This document shows, piece after piece, positions 40,048-51,057 of a DNA stretch of 64,000 nucleotides. The stretch is from Flaccisagitta enflata (taxonomy: Eukaryota > Chaetognatha > Sagittoidea > Aphragmophora): assembly GCA_965153355.1 (NCBI GenBank), contig OZ231128.1, positions 23,870,001 through 23,934,000 of the forward strand. Direction: 5' to 3'. Both the position numbers and the translations under genes were made by a program. The notes under the pieces are model-generated. The model was not told where the DNA came from and did no database searches. It saw only the letters and a program-made list of their open reading frames with translations. How positions within the stretch are numbered: position 1 is the stretch's first letter; every line of letters starts with the position of its first letter.

Positions 40048-40192
40048 TCCCACTTGTGAGAATTCGATTCTTCCCACTAGTGAGAATTTGTAATAAAGAA
40101 AATTCTCACCAGTGGGATGATTAGTTAATCCCACTGGTAAGAATTTTTTTTTAACAAATTCTCACCAGTTCGATTTTCCCACTGGTGATACC
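40048..40192. repeat. Second cluster of the 16-base CTCACCAGTGGGA motif
   Basis: Six copies with variants CCCACTTGTGAGAATT, CCCACTAGTGAGAATT, AATTCTCACCAGTGGGA, ATCCCACTGGTAAGAATT, AATTCTCACCAGTTCG and CCCACTGGTGATACC. Orientation alternates. Confidence 0.75.
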
Positions 40193-40205
40193 CACCCGGT
40201 CTTGT

Positions 40206-40206
<1 letters not shown>

Positions 40207-40293
<87 letters not shown>

Positions 40294-40306
40294 AAGAAAG
40301 AAAGAA
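40207..40306 (+). repeat. (GA)n microsatellite with a GAAA tail
   Basis: About 41 GA units then four GAAA units. Confidence 0.96.
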
Positions 40307-40603
40307 AAGAGCAAACACACTTGAATGCTCACACAAGCATACCAACCAACAAGCACAATACATATACCTTTTAACAGTAACATGTCAGGCATAAAGCATA
40401 AGCATTAGCATATCATGGTATATCCAATAATGGTTTGAATAATATCTCACCTATTCTGAATCAAAAACAAAAAACGGTTTTAACGCGCTAACGAAACAAC
40501 TCATTTTTTTTTAAAGAGAAGCAACATCAGCTCGAACCAACAGAAGCGGTATTGCAAAAAGATCACGGTTTTTTGCGATACTTTCTTTTTCCCTTTATGT
40601 CCC

Positions 40604-41130
40604 TTTTTTGGCAGCGGTCCCAAAGGGCTGATGCCTGTAGGACACCGGGGGCAAACCCCATATGCATGTCCCTCCGTCCATCCATTCGTCTGTACGTCCA
40701 TACGTCCACCCCTCTGGCTTCCTCAGGCCAAAAATCTCAATCCCTATTGAAATACATGGAAAATTGACAAAAACTGAAAAATACATAAATTCCCGTTAAA
40801 TAGTATGAAAAAAAGTCAAAAAATGGAAAAACAGAAAAATCCCCATTGAATACTATGCAAAAATTTTGTCAAAAACTGAAAAAATGTAAAATTCCACATT
40901 GAATAACTTGGGAAATAGATAAAAAATGAAAAAAAAAAAAAAAAAAAAAACAACCGAAATTTTTCCATAAGAAAACATGGGAAATTGACAAAAATAGAAT
41001 AATTCCCATTGAATAACATGAAAATTCACCCCTCTGTCCTACAGGATATTGGCCCTTTAGGGCCGCTGCCCCGCTCACACTTATTATCACTTAATCACTC
41101 CCAGCAGGGCATCGGGTACCGCTGACTTGT
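40604..41130 (+). repeat. Hairpin-rich dispersed repeat, family D, copy 2
   Basis: GGCAGCGGTCCCAAAGGGCT and GCCTGTAGGACACCGGGG start it, and CCCTCCGTCCATCCATTCG follows. Four A-rich stretches each contain TCCCCATTGAATA-like units. CTGTCCTACAGGATATTGGC and CCTTTAGGGCCGCTGCC, near-complementary to the start, precede CAGGGCATCGGGTACCGCTG. Confidence 0.68.
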
Positions 41131-41149
41131 GCGATCCTTGGATGACTAG

Positions 41150-41463
41150 TTTTTTAGGTGCGCCATAGCACCTCTATCAGAGGCTCTCTCCCTCCGTCCG
41201 TCGGACGGTCGGTCGGTCGGTCATGCTCGAATGAAAAATCACTGAAAATGTTTTAAATCAATTGAAAACATATTTTGTTCACAATCAATATTACTCGTCA
41301 TTTCATTCATTATCATATTCAGCTACGGTTAGAGATAGGTTAGTGATAGTTTGGTGATAGGTCTGATAGAGCTGGGGATGGGTCTAATAGAGCTCGTGAT
41401 AGGTCTAACTCTAAGTATTGATAACACTGGGTGCACCGTCTTGGCCCGTGTATCCGGCCTTGT
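41150..41463 (+). repeat. Hairpin-ended repeat, subfamily C
   Basis: TTTTTAGGTGCGCCATAGCA and CCTCTATCAGAGGCTCTC start it: AGGTGC/GCACCT is a 6-base-pair stem. GGTCGGTCGGTC follows. The end has GGTGCACCGTCTTGGCCCGT and GTATCCGGCCTTGTT. Confidence 0.78.
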
Positions 41464-41756
41464 TCTCCTGCGCTTTTGTATCTGTCGAGTACGGATATAT
41501 TCCTTTCATTCCGTAGATTATCTCTTTTTCATTCCCTCATAAAGCCATCTGATAACTCACAACAACGTTCTGCCATGTTTCTGCCATAGCATACAAATTG
41601 TATGATATAATCGGCTTTAAAAAAGACGAACCGCAGCATTTATAACTTTATTGCCTTATGTCGACTCGCTCGTCGAACAGACTGACGATTTGTCCAACCA
41701 TTATCCTCGAGTCCTCCTGTCCAGCTAGACCCGTCCGTCCGGCCGGCTACGACGAC

Positions 41757-41796
<40 letters not shown>

Positions 41797-42060
41797 TGTG
41801 AGAGTGTGTCAGTGCAAAAACGACATTCATAACAGTTTACTAATAAGCTAGATAGAGGGGATCAGAATGTCAGATAAAAAGAATCACTTTTTCCTGTTTT
41901 CCTCTGCTTTTCATCTCGGTTTAAATCTATCTGCATTTTATAACTAATAAATTCTTGATTAAGTAAGTTTGATTCATAGTAGCCAAGCTGCAAAGACATT
42001 CATCGTCAAAACCCCGGCTTTCAAAATTCTATCTTTTCTTCTTCCTTATCATATTCATTA
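41464..42060. other. Unassigned DNA with a short (GT)n
   Basis: (GT)n at 41758-41792 preceded by GACGACGACG. No gene is recognised. Confidence 0.4.
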
Positions 42061-42063
42061 ATT

Positions 42064-42201
42064 CTTTAGGTGCGACAAAGCAGCTCTATAATTGGCTGTG
42101 TCCGTCGGTTGTTCGGTCGGTCGGTTGGTTGGTCGGTTGGTCGGTAACGCACTCGTTTGACGATCCTCACGTCGCACTTTATTGGCCTACTTGGCCTTGT
42201 T
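42064..42201 (+). repeat. Hairpin-ended repeat, subfamily C, short copy
   Basis: TTTAGGTGCGACAAAGCAGC and TCTATAATTGGCTGTGTCCG start it, with GGTCGGTCGGTTGGTTGG inside. GTCGCACT at 42171-42178 complements the 5' GTGCGAC. GGCCTACTTGGCC and TTGTT end it. Confidence 0.78.
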
Positions 42202-42940
42202 ATAATAGCGTCTGTCTGTATCAATTGTTCATTTGTTGAGTTTTTGCTACCAGCCTACCAAACTGCTAGTGTGCCTGATGAATGAATGAAAACATCTATA
42301 TTCTCCGAAACATGGGGCATTGTAACACTTTTTGGTTTTACAAAACAGAGCGGGCTACGCCTAAGCGGGACGTCCAGAGAATTTAACGATTACAGAGTGC
42401 TTGATTGGCCACCCACAGGACTACCCCTAAAATTTCAAAACATATCTTAGAACACATCTTGTCACATGATGCATAGAAGGGATAGTTGTGATGGGTCCGG
42501 TTTAAACGCCAGTACTCCCAAGGTCCTCATCCTTCATTTAGATATTAACAAGTGGTGATGTTGTCCATTTGAGGACTCGGGGAGAAGACTGTCCCATATT
42601 ACCGCACTTTGCCCAACCGCACGCGAATAAGGTTGCCATGTAGCTAGCCTTGTTTATCATCTTTTCTGTCTTTTTTCTGTCTTTCTCTTTCTCTGTCTTT
42701 ACTCCGTTTTCTTTCCTGATATTTTTTTTATCTTTTCTGCAGAATCCAAACCCCATAAATATGTTTTTATCGCCTGCGTTTTCTGACGGGAAAACGTTGA
42801 AAGCACAAACACGGAAAAAAGGAACTTGATCTTACTTTCTCATGCACTGTTTTTTTACACGTTTCTAAACGTTGAGCTTTAATACCGTTAGTTACAGTGC
42901 TACTGATCGTGATAAAATCAAATGTCTAGCAATCATTAAA
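42202..42940. other. Unassigned DNA with one 3' repeat end
   Basis: At 42600-42654, CAACCGCACGCGAATAAGGT and TGCCATGTAGCTAGCCTTGT form an A2-type 3' end. No gene is seen. Confidence 0.45.
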
Positions 42941-42945
42941 ACAGC

Positions 42946-43162
<217 letters not shown>

Positions 43163-43444
43163 TGGTCCCGCTCACATGACCAGCCGTTCTCGACGAAGAT
43201 GTAACTCCGGGTTACTTATCTTTTTTTTAATCGTATAATCATTAATCTTAATTCCTGTCAAGGCGACTTCCGTCTTTCGCTTTCTGGACGTTCAGAAGTC
43301 AAAGGCCAAAGGTCAAAAGGGGCCTAGGACTAGACCAAGGATGAAATTGAGAGAAAGAATCATGGTCACAACTTCCCAGGTCAAAAATAATTATGAACAA
43401 CCTGGGAATTGTCACGCTGAAGAACGGAAAGCGACCGTATCACG

Positions 43445-43446
<2 letters not shown>

Positions 43447-43540
<94 letters not shown>

Positions 43541-43577
43541 AAGACAGACAGACAAATAGTCCGACAGACAGACGGAC

Positions 43578-43616
<39 letters not shown>

Positions 43617-43715
43617 TGGAAAGACAGACAGACAGATAGTCCGACAGACAGACGGACAGGCAGACAGACCAACAGACAGACAGACAGACAGGCAGATAGA
43701 GACAGACAGACAACG
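43447..43715 (+). repeat. (GA)n followed by (GACA)n
   Basis: About 45 GA units then imperfect GACA. A unit with ATGGAAAGACAGACAGA and TAGTCCGACAGACAGACGGA occurs twice (about 43535 and 43616). Confidence 0.95.
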
Positions 43716-43790
43716 ACAGCGGGAGAGAGTCACACACACACACATAGTCGAAGACATTGAAGGAAAGCGCAAATTGATACAAACAAAAAA

Positions 43791-44049
<259 letters not shown>

Positions 44050-44343
44050 TGCAGACGCACATTTGCGCTTACTGACCAAATCTTTACTTGTACTAAATCG
44101 TAGGCAGGTGGGAACATGTGAGGGCGGAAGTGAGTTGTTTATGTCCATCGTCACACGTAAACCTGCATTTGTCAACGAGGCCGAACGCGGGATCAGGAGG
44201 GGCGTTGTGTTTTGGTGTTTCAATATGGAGAAAATTCTTCTGTTTAAACAAACTGTAACATGGAATACAAAGATATAAGAATAAGAGGACATGTACTTGC
44301 GGTTTTTTATTCTTTTTTTTTTCAAAATTTCTTCTATCTTTAG

Positions 44344-44395
44344 TTTTTAGTTGCGGAAGCGCGACTCTAGAACTTGCCATTTCTGTTGGTTGCAT
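44344..44395 (+). repeat. 5' fragment of an A/E hairpin-ended repeat
   Basis: TTTTTAGTTGCGGAAGCGCG and ACTCTAGAAC, with no 3' end found. Confidence 0.55.
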
Positions 44396-44695
44396 GGAAC
44401 TATTGCCATCATTTTCTTATCCAGAGGGCTTTTCACACGAAACCCTTAAGGGACCCTCAATACAATATAAGGAAACCAAATTAAATTGTTGAAAAAATGA
44501 AAGATTCCTGAGATTTAAAAAAAAAGATTATATGCTTGAAACATAGAAGATCTTGCTTCCACGATCAGATCAAAAAGACCTCTAGCATATTTGTACACCC
44601 TAATGTTGTGGAGCTGGCGTGGTGGTTACTCAAACAACTTCCGTGTGAAAATGAAAATGAAACCTGAGTATTTGCGCGCCCGAGTGTTATGGCGT

Positions 44696-44703
44696 GTGTA
44701 TGT

Positions 44704-44757
<54 letters not shown>

Positions 44758-44780
44758 GTGTGCGTGCGTGCATGTGTGTT
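44696..44780 (+). repeat. (GT)n microsatellite
   Basis: About 25 GT units with GTGC variants at the right. Confidence 0.93.
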
Positions 44781-44975
44781 ATCTCTTTTCATTCTTTATA
44801 AAGCTAATACAATCTATTAAGTGCAAATACACATATAGATGTGCAAACGCGCGCTGGCGATTCGCGCACTCAAAGCGGAATGGGCGCTTCCTGCTTCTTC
44901 TTCTTGTTCTCTCTCCCCCCCCCCCCCCACACCCCTTTCATTTTTTGTTTTGTTTTTGTTTCTTTTCTTCAACTT

Positions 44976-45090
44976 TGTCTTCTTCTTCTTCTTCTTCTTC
45001 TTCTTCTTCTTCTTCTTCTTCTTTTTCTTCCTCTTTATCTTCTCCTTCTTCTTTATCTTCTTGTTCTGGTCCTTCTTTTTCTTCTGCTTG
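44976..45090 (+). repeat. (TTC)n microsatellite
   Basis: About 15 pure TTC units with a degenerate pyrimidine tail. Confidence 0.93.
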
Positions 45091-45302
45091 CTCGCAAAAA
45101 TGGCGAAAATTAAGGTCTATTAGCCATTAACGGAAATATGATAATGAATGAGATGAATCGCAGATTTATGTTAATGGGTTTGAGGCTGGCAGACTGTTTC
45201 ATGGCGATGAATATGAATGAGTTAGACCATGTTTCAGCCGCGATGAATGCGTTGAGGGAATGAATGTATGTACATTTGACGATGAAAAACGAGAAATGGA
45301 TG

Positions 45303-45340
45303 TTTTTAGTCGCATGCTATCCGATTCTACCACCTGGATG
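45303..45340 (+). repeat. 5' fragment of an A2 hairpin-ended repeat
   Basis: TTTTTAGTCGCATGCTATCC and GATTCTACCACC. Confidence 0.5.
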
Positions 45341-45599
45341 TAAATGATACTAATTTCTAATATCTAATAATAGACCAATCTGTTTATTGTAGCTTTATCC
45401 TATTTAGAAGCGACATTCTTTTAAAGTTAAGGCTCCTTTAAAGTGTCCATTACAGTCCGTATATTTAGGGCCAAGACGGAATACCTTGCCATGTTAGCTA
45501 GTCGGTAGATCCATCCGTTATTCCGTCCGTCGAATCTGCATGTACATGGCTTTTTTTTTCTTTTTGTGTTTTTTTTTTTCATCCGAAAGAATTTTGAAG

Positions 45600-45923
45600 C
45601 AGACAACAGTCAGTGGACAAAACTCTATAGGTATATATATCGTACCACTGGCTTTGATCCAACATACTGCTCAAAAACAAAATATTGTATGCGACAATCA
45701 GTTGCTCAAGTTACAGCCGGCTGTAACAAACAAAATGTTGTATTCAACAACGGGTTGTTAGAATTACAGCCGGCTGTAATGCTACAATTTTGAAACATTA
45801 CAGCCGGGTGTTATTCAAACCACTGGTTGTTGCATACAATATTTTGTTTACTATCAACATGTTGTATCAAAACCAACAGTATGATATATATACCTATTAT
45901 GTTTTGTTCGCTGCCTGACAACC
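45600..45923. mobile_element. Palindromic fold-back element, 0.32 kb
   Basis: Left AGGTATATATATCGTACCAC pairs with right GTATGATATATATACCT. ACAAAATATTGTATGC pairs with GCATACAATATTTTGT. The centre holds three TTACAGCCGGCTGTAA-type inverted units. Confidence 0.8.
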
Positions 45924-46907
45924 TCAAATGATATGCGAAAAAATGACTAAAAGTTGCAATTTGCAGACTGGGATAAAAATCCTTCTCAGTCAAAAGACAA
46001 AGAGAGTAAATTACTAATCTGGCCGCGAAAAATCGATAAGCAATATTCATGCCTTTAAAGAAGATTCGATACTAAAAATGTCATTTTTATCTACTAAAAT
46101 CATGATTGCTTCATTTAGTCTTCAAAATGTAATTGTAAGTGTAACTGTCAAGTAATTGAAATTATGCTGACTATTTGCTCGACATTTTCAGGCCGTATAT
46201 TCCAATATCACTCTGGTTTTCAACCACGTGGCTCGTTTATAGGCACAGAGAGAACCAGAGGCTCTACAGAACCATACAACTACCTAATTTTCATCCCAAT
46301 ATCACGGTTTAACTACATAACAATGGATATCATAACCAGGACAACCCTATCAGTCGGAGTGGTTGGGTTGAGGCAGCAGTGCAAAACTATCCTATTTTAG
46401 TTGCTATTTAGAGCAAAGGTATGGAAACAAAATAATTGTAGATTGATGTATGTGTAGAGAATTTTAAAGAAATCTCCTAGAATATGTTGAATACCTAGTG
46501 TTACACCAATAAGATTCAAAAAGCTATCGAGTATGGGTTTCTAAATATTTTTAAATGTTTGGTATATACGCATTATGAATCTTCTCTCCATGAAAATTGA
46601 TCATAATCTTCATTTGCCAATGATATTTGCCTCATTTTTTATCAAGATGATTCAGAGCGAATGGAAACAGCCGAGGAAATGATTTGAGTCTTTGGTGTTG
46701 AAGAAGGGATTAGAAGGGGTTTTATTACTTGAGGTAGATATCTAAATGCAATAATTTTGTTAGCATTCAATCGGAGTACCAATCTTGTTTTGCTTGTCAT
46801 TTCTAAACACTGATTTTCTTATAGATTTGGTATTCTCAGCAGAGTTTGCTATGAACGCTTGTGTACATATCTATGCTCAAAGTAGTAAATGGGTAAATGG
46901 GTCTATG
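45924..46907. other. Unassigned DNA
   Basis: Unique-looking AT-rich sequence with no supported gene. One 78-codon open frame at 46164-46400 (+) has no features I recognise. Confidence 0.35.
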
Positions 46908-46996
46908 GGTGCGTTTCTACTCAAAGCCACAAACACGTTTTTCAGGTAGCTTTTGAAATTCGCGATTTAACCACCCTCATCCTGAAAAAATACTTG

Positions 46997-47084
46997 CCCC
47001 TTGAAGGGATCGAACCCATGCTCAAGAGAAATCTAATTTACAGAACTGGCAACCTGCGCCTTTGCCACCTGAGCCACTGAGACT
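46997..47084 (-). tRNA. tRNA-like module (Leu class), better preserved
   Basis: On the minus strand GTCTCAGTGGCTCAGGTGGC leads into AAAGGCGCAGG. A 3' GGGTTCGATCCC, a perfect B box, lies at about 47006-47017. The D-arm and T-arm are recognisable. The acceptor stem is not convincing, so it is probably a tRNA-derived promoter. Confidence 0.45.
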
Positions 47085-47220
47085 CTCACTCAAATGGCTG
47101 AAATCATTTCTGCTTTAATAGAAAGGCAATTGAATATGATAGCCATTACAGAACTGAACCCCCATAAAGTGATCCAAAGTTGTAAAAATAGGCCACCGAA
47201 GTTGGATAGGTTTGAGTGAA

Positions 47221-47313
47221 TACCCTAATGGCGTGGTTGGTTAGGGCGTTGACTTCAGAATTAAAAAAATTGATTTCATTAGACAACTTGGAGTTAGTTC
47301 GAATCTACCTTGT
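47221..47313 (+). tRNA. tRNA-like module, weaker, inside a mobile element
   Basis: TAATGGCGTGGTTGGTTAGG resembles an A-box arm and AGTTCGAATCT at about 47296 a B box. It matches the minus-strand module at 2853-2928. Confidence 0.4.
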
Positions 47314-48331
47314 GCCCCAAAGTTTTTCAGGAAGAGTGAAGTAAAATCGCGATTTGCAAAACCCATCTTAGAACCGCGTTTGTGTCTTTAGAAACACACC
47401 CTTAGCCATCATGATGTCTCAAGACTGTTGGTTGACATTAAAAACGTTGTTAACTTCCCTCTCAGCGGAACAAATCCATCGTCAAGGCATCTCAGAACGG
47501 TTGGTAGGTATGAAGTAATGTCAGCTATCCTTTGAGCTGAATTAAGCTAATCTCAAGGCGTTTCAAGACGGCAGAAAGACGTGAAAAGATCAACGCTCAC
47601 CTCTCAGGTGAGCACAGGCATCTAGGCGTCTCAGAACTGTCGGTAGAGGTTAAATGGTGTGCGCTCACCTCTCAGCTGAGCAAAGGCATCAAGGTGTCTC
47701 AGAAATGTTGATAGACGTTAAATGATGTGCGATCAGCTCTCAGCTGAGCAAAGGCATCAATGCGTCTCAGAACTGTCTGTGGACGTCAAATGATGCGCGC
47801 TCACCTCTCAGCTGAGCAAAGTCATCAAGGTGTCTCAGAACTGTCTGTAGACGTTATTTGATAGATACCTCTCCGCTGAGCAAAGGCATAAAGGCGTCTC
47901 AGAACTGTCGGTAGACATTGAATGATGTGCACTCACCTCTCAGCTGAGCAAAGGCATCAAGGCGTCTAAGAACTGTTGGTAGACATCAAATGATGTGCGC
48001 GCACCTCTCAGCTGAGCAAAGGCATCAAGGCGTCTAAAAACTGTTGGTAGACATCAAATGATGTGCGCGCACCTCTCAGCTGAGCAAAGGCATCAAGGCG
48101 TCAAAGAACTGTTGGTAGACATCAAATGATGTGCGCGCACCTCTCAGCTGAGCAAAGGCATCAAGGCGTCTAAGAACTGTCGGTAGAGGTTAAATGACGT
48201 GTGATTACCTCTTAGCTGAGGAAAGGAATCAAGGCGTCTCAGAACTGTCTGTGGACGTTAAATGATGTGCGCTCACCTCTCAGCTGAGCAAAGGCATCAA
48301 GGCGTCTCAGAACTGTCTGTAGACCTTAAAT

Positions 48332-49053
48332 CAGGCCTGTATATTCTTGAGTTTTCCCCCCCCCCGTGGGGGGGGGGGAAAATCAAAGGGTCTGGAGATG
48401 GGGAAGGAAATCTAAGGGGAAAAAAGAGAAAAAAAGGAAATTTGAGGAAAATATAACTTTTTACAGTACCAAATCATAAAACTCAATTAGTAGAACACAA
48501 TTTAACACTATTTAAACCTTTTAAAGTCAAGGTGCACACAAAGAGGCAATTTTAACAGTCAAATCATATTCTAGAAAAAAATAGAATGATGAATTCACAA
48601 TTTTCAAAAAAAGAAATCATATTTTTGATATGAATTATTTATCTATTTGCATTGAGAATCATTTATGTGTTCAAAACTTTGGAAGAATTGAGAGATAAAA
48701 AAGAGAATTAGCCTCCATTCCTTGACTTGTCTTACGTGAAATTCTTAATCTGTCTCTGAATGCAAAAATTTGCATTTCTAAGAACATGGCCCTGTTCAAA
48801 AGACATATAAGAAAGGGGCCATGTTCTTAGAAATGCAAAATTTTGCATTCAGAGAGAGATTAAGAATTTCACGCGAAATGATTTTCCAAATTTGCTGTTC
48901 CTGTGCACTGTAACTTAACTACATAGTTTTATTGCTTTATGGGGAAGAAAATCATGGATATAAAAACGCGACGCGACGCATCGCGGGGAAGAAAATCAAA
49001 GGCAGGGGGGGGGGGGGAAAAAATCAAAAGCGACTCAAGAATATACACCCCTG
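48332..49053. mobile_element. hAT-like MITE with 8-base target duplication
   Basis: The ends CAGGCCTGTATATTCTTGAG and CTCAAGAATATACACCCCTG are 20-base terminal inverted repeats beginning CAGG. CCTTAAAT flanks both sides (48324-48331 and 49054-49061), and removing the element plus one duplication restores a normal 68-base satellite unit. Just inside each end is a C-run or G-run (CCCCCCCCCC, GGGGGGGGG). The AAGAACATGG palindrome (48728-48880) lies at its centre. Confidence 0.9.
48728..48880. repeat. Central palindrome of the hAT-like MITE
   Basis: GTGAAATTCTTAATCT pairs with AGATTAAGAATTTCAC, ATGCAAAAATTTGCAT with ATGCAAAATTTTGCAT, and TTTCTAAGAACATGGCCC with GGGCCATGTTCTTAGAAA. The stem is nearly perfect. 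Confidence 0.85.
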
Positions 49054-49453
49054 CCTTAAATGATGTGCGATCACCTCTCAGCTGAGCAAAGGCATCAATG
49101 CGTCTCAGAACTGTCTGTGGACGTTAAATGATGTGCGCTCACCTCTCAGCTGAGCAAAGGCATCAAGGCATCTCAGAACCGTCTGTAGACGTTATTTGAT
49201 AGATACCTCTCAGCTGAGCAAAGGCATTAAGGCGTCTCAGAACTGTCTGTGGACGTTAAATGATGTGCGCTCACCTCTTAGCTGCGCCAAGGCATCAAGG
49301 CGTCTAAGAACTGTCTGTAGACCTTAAATGATGTGCGCTCACTTGGGTCTTTCAACCAACGATCAGCTCTTAGATGTTGTTTGAAATGTCTTATATCTAC
49401 TAACAATGAGAAGGAATAATGTTGTGTTCCAGATCTCATCTATTCTGCCTTCG

Positions 49454-49667
49454 TTTTTAGTTGCGGACACGCAATTCTACAATTATAAGAGGCTTTCTCT
49501 GTCCGTCCGTCTGTCCGTGGTAATTGAGTAGAGAAATAGAAATACGAATGTTTTCGATTCTTTTTGTGTATGTTTGTTTGTGTTGGGGTAGGCATTGGAG
49601 TGTGGAGAGAGGTTGGTTGCCCCGCCCACCCTCCCGCAACGATATTGTGACTCCGCGTCACTTGTTT
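49454..49667 (+). repeat. Hairpin-ended repeat, subfamily E, full-length reference copy
   Basis: TTTTTAGTTGCGGACACGCA starts it; an insertion splits CTACAATTATAAGAGGC. GTCCGTCCGTCTGTCCG and a GTTTGTTTGTGTTGGGGTAG interior follow. CCGCAACGATATTGTGACTC and CGCGTCACTTGTTT end it: GTGAC/GTCAC is a perfect 5-base-pair 3' hairpin. Confidence 0.87.
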
Positions 49668-49705
49668 CATCGTACTCACTTTTTTATTTTGTTGTTTTTT
49701 TATGT

Positions 49706-49888
49706 TTCTTTATGCGCGACTCTATCAGAGGGTCTGTCCGTACGTCGGTAGGGTTTTGGCTGATGACATATCGTGTAGGTAGATACGTCCGTCCATATGT
49801 CCAAAACACCATTGTGTGGATGCCGCAAAATCGTCATAATTGCGCCTGCCTAACCGAAATTACTTGGTGATCTTGTATCCGGCCTTGC
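49706..49888 (+). repeat. Degenerate A-type hairpin-ended repeat
   Basis: ATGCGCGACTCTATCAGAGG starts it, with GTCCGTACGTCGG inside, and GATCTTGTATCCGGCCTTGC ends it. Confidence 0.6.
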
Positions 49889-50063
49889 GCTTTTCTGTAT
49901 TTCTGTTATCAATAATTCATAAAGAAGCGCCAGCCGAGTGCTGCAAAACAACGGCCAAGCCATCGGTTTCTGGTATACAGATCCAATTTGTTTATTACAA
50001 CGGTTTAATAGATGTCATTTTTGCTGTCTATATGTTTGAGTGTGCGTATGCGTGAAATTGGAT

Positions 50064-50087
50064 ATGTGTGTGTGTGTGTGTGTGTGT

Positions 50088-50128
<41 letters not shown>
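50064..50128 (+). repeat. (GT)n followed by (TC)n
   Basis: About 13 GT units and 18 TC units. A 31-base sequence starting ATGACTAAACGATGGCATTG at about 50184 also occurs at about 54660. Confidence 0.93.
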
Positions 50129-50133
<5 letters not shown>

Positions 50134-50393
50134 ATGAGGTTTTTCCGCGCCACTGGCGGTGGAAATAGGAAACATTTCCGGTAGATGACTAAACGATGGC
50201 ATTGCAGAGGCAAAAGACAGAAACAAAAGGTATGAGGGAAGTAAAATACTGATGAATTTAAGCAATCGGACCAGAGACGACATGAGACAAATATCTTTAG
50301 AAATAAATGTTAGGAACACTAAGTGAAAGGTGCGCAGAATATGAATGATTACGAAGGGATGATTTAAGTGAGGTAAAAACTGAATCAGAAGTG

Positions 50394-50652
50394 AGCTTGG
50401 CCAAGTTATGGCCAAAATGTGCGCCTCGCTGATTAAGAATATTTGGGTGAACGTTTTGTTGGAAGGAACGTTTTTGATAAATGTATAAATGAATGAATAA
50501 ATTTGGTAATTGAATGAATGACTGAATGGAACTGAAAGTAAAAAGGTGAGTAATGTTACAAATGTGAAGACGCGGTTTTGCGTGACGGACCAACCAACAG
50601 ACCAACGAACAGACATGACCTCTTGTAGATGTGCGAGGATGCACATAAAAAG
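50394..50652 (-). repeat. Hairpin-ended repeat, new arm type F, reverse strand
   Basis: On the minus strand the start is TTTTTATGTGCATCCTCGCA and CATCTACAAGAGG: ATGTGC/GCACAT is a perfect 6-base-pair stem. GGCGCACATTTTGGCCATAA and CTTGGCCAAG form the end, where GCACAT complements the 5' arm and TTGGCC/GGCCAA is the 3' hairpin. Confidence 0.75.
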
Positions 50653-50850
50653 GAGAAATGTATACATATGGGGAGATATGTTACACCTCAGAAACATGAC
50701 AGACGTCAAAGATGAAGAAGAAAAAGTTTTGTTGAACAAATGAAGAGGAAAATAGCATCAGAATAAGTTCAAGGGGTTTATGAAACATACATAAGATAAG
50801 ATAGTCTTATCGGAGAGTGAAAGTCAAAAACAAAGACTGATGTAAGAGAA

Positions 50851-51057
50851 AACAAGGCCAACACCTATAAGTCGCGTGCGAGATTTACAGATTGACTTAG
50901 AATGACTCAGTTTATTCTTAAATGACTTTAAATGACTTAAAGAAATAGAATTGATAATAAAAAGTAAAAGTGTGACGGACCGACAGACCGACCAATCAAC
51001 CGACCGACCGACCGACCGACAAAGCTGGGTGTAGAGTCGCGTGCTCGCGACTAACAA
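50851..51057 (-). repeat. Hairpin-ended repeat, subfamily A2, reverse strand
   Basis: On the minus strand TTAGTCGCGAGCACGCGACT and CTACACCCAGCTTTGTCGG start it, with GGTCGGTCGGTCGG inside. TCGCACGCGACTTATAGGTG and TTGGCCTTGTT end it. Confidence 0.82.

Larger units (their letters stand above)
46908..47401. mobile_element. TIR element with two divergent tRNA-like modules, copy 2
   Basis: GGGTGCGTTTCTACTCAAAG at the left and TTTAGAAACACACCC at the right. It carries the same two modules as 2765-3233 in reversed order, so it is inserted in the opposite orientation. The tRNA-like modules are at 46997-47084 (minus) and 47221-47313 (plus). Confidence 0.77.
47560..49345 (+). repeat. 68-base satellite, interrupted by a MITE
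   Basis: The unit is AAATGATGTGCGCTCACCTC, TCAGCTGAGCAAAGGCATCA, AGGCGTCTCAGAACTGTC and about ten more bases. The CAGCTGAGCA motif is exactly 68 bases apart at 47941, 48009 and 48077. Each unit contains the 10-base palindrome CTCAGCTGAG. The array is split by the insertion at 48332-49053. Confidence 0.92.
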
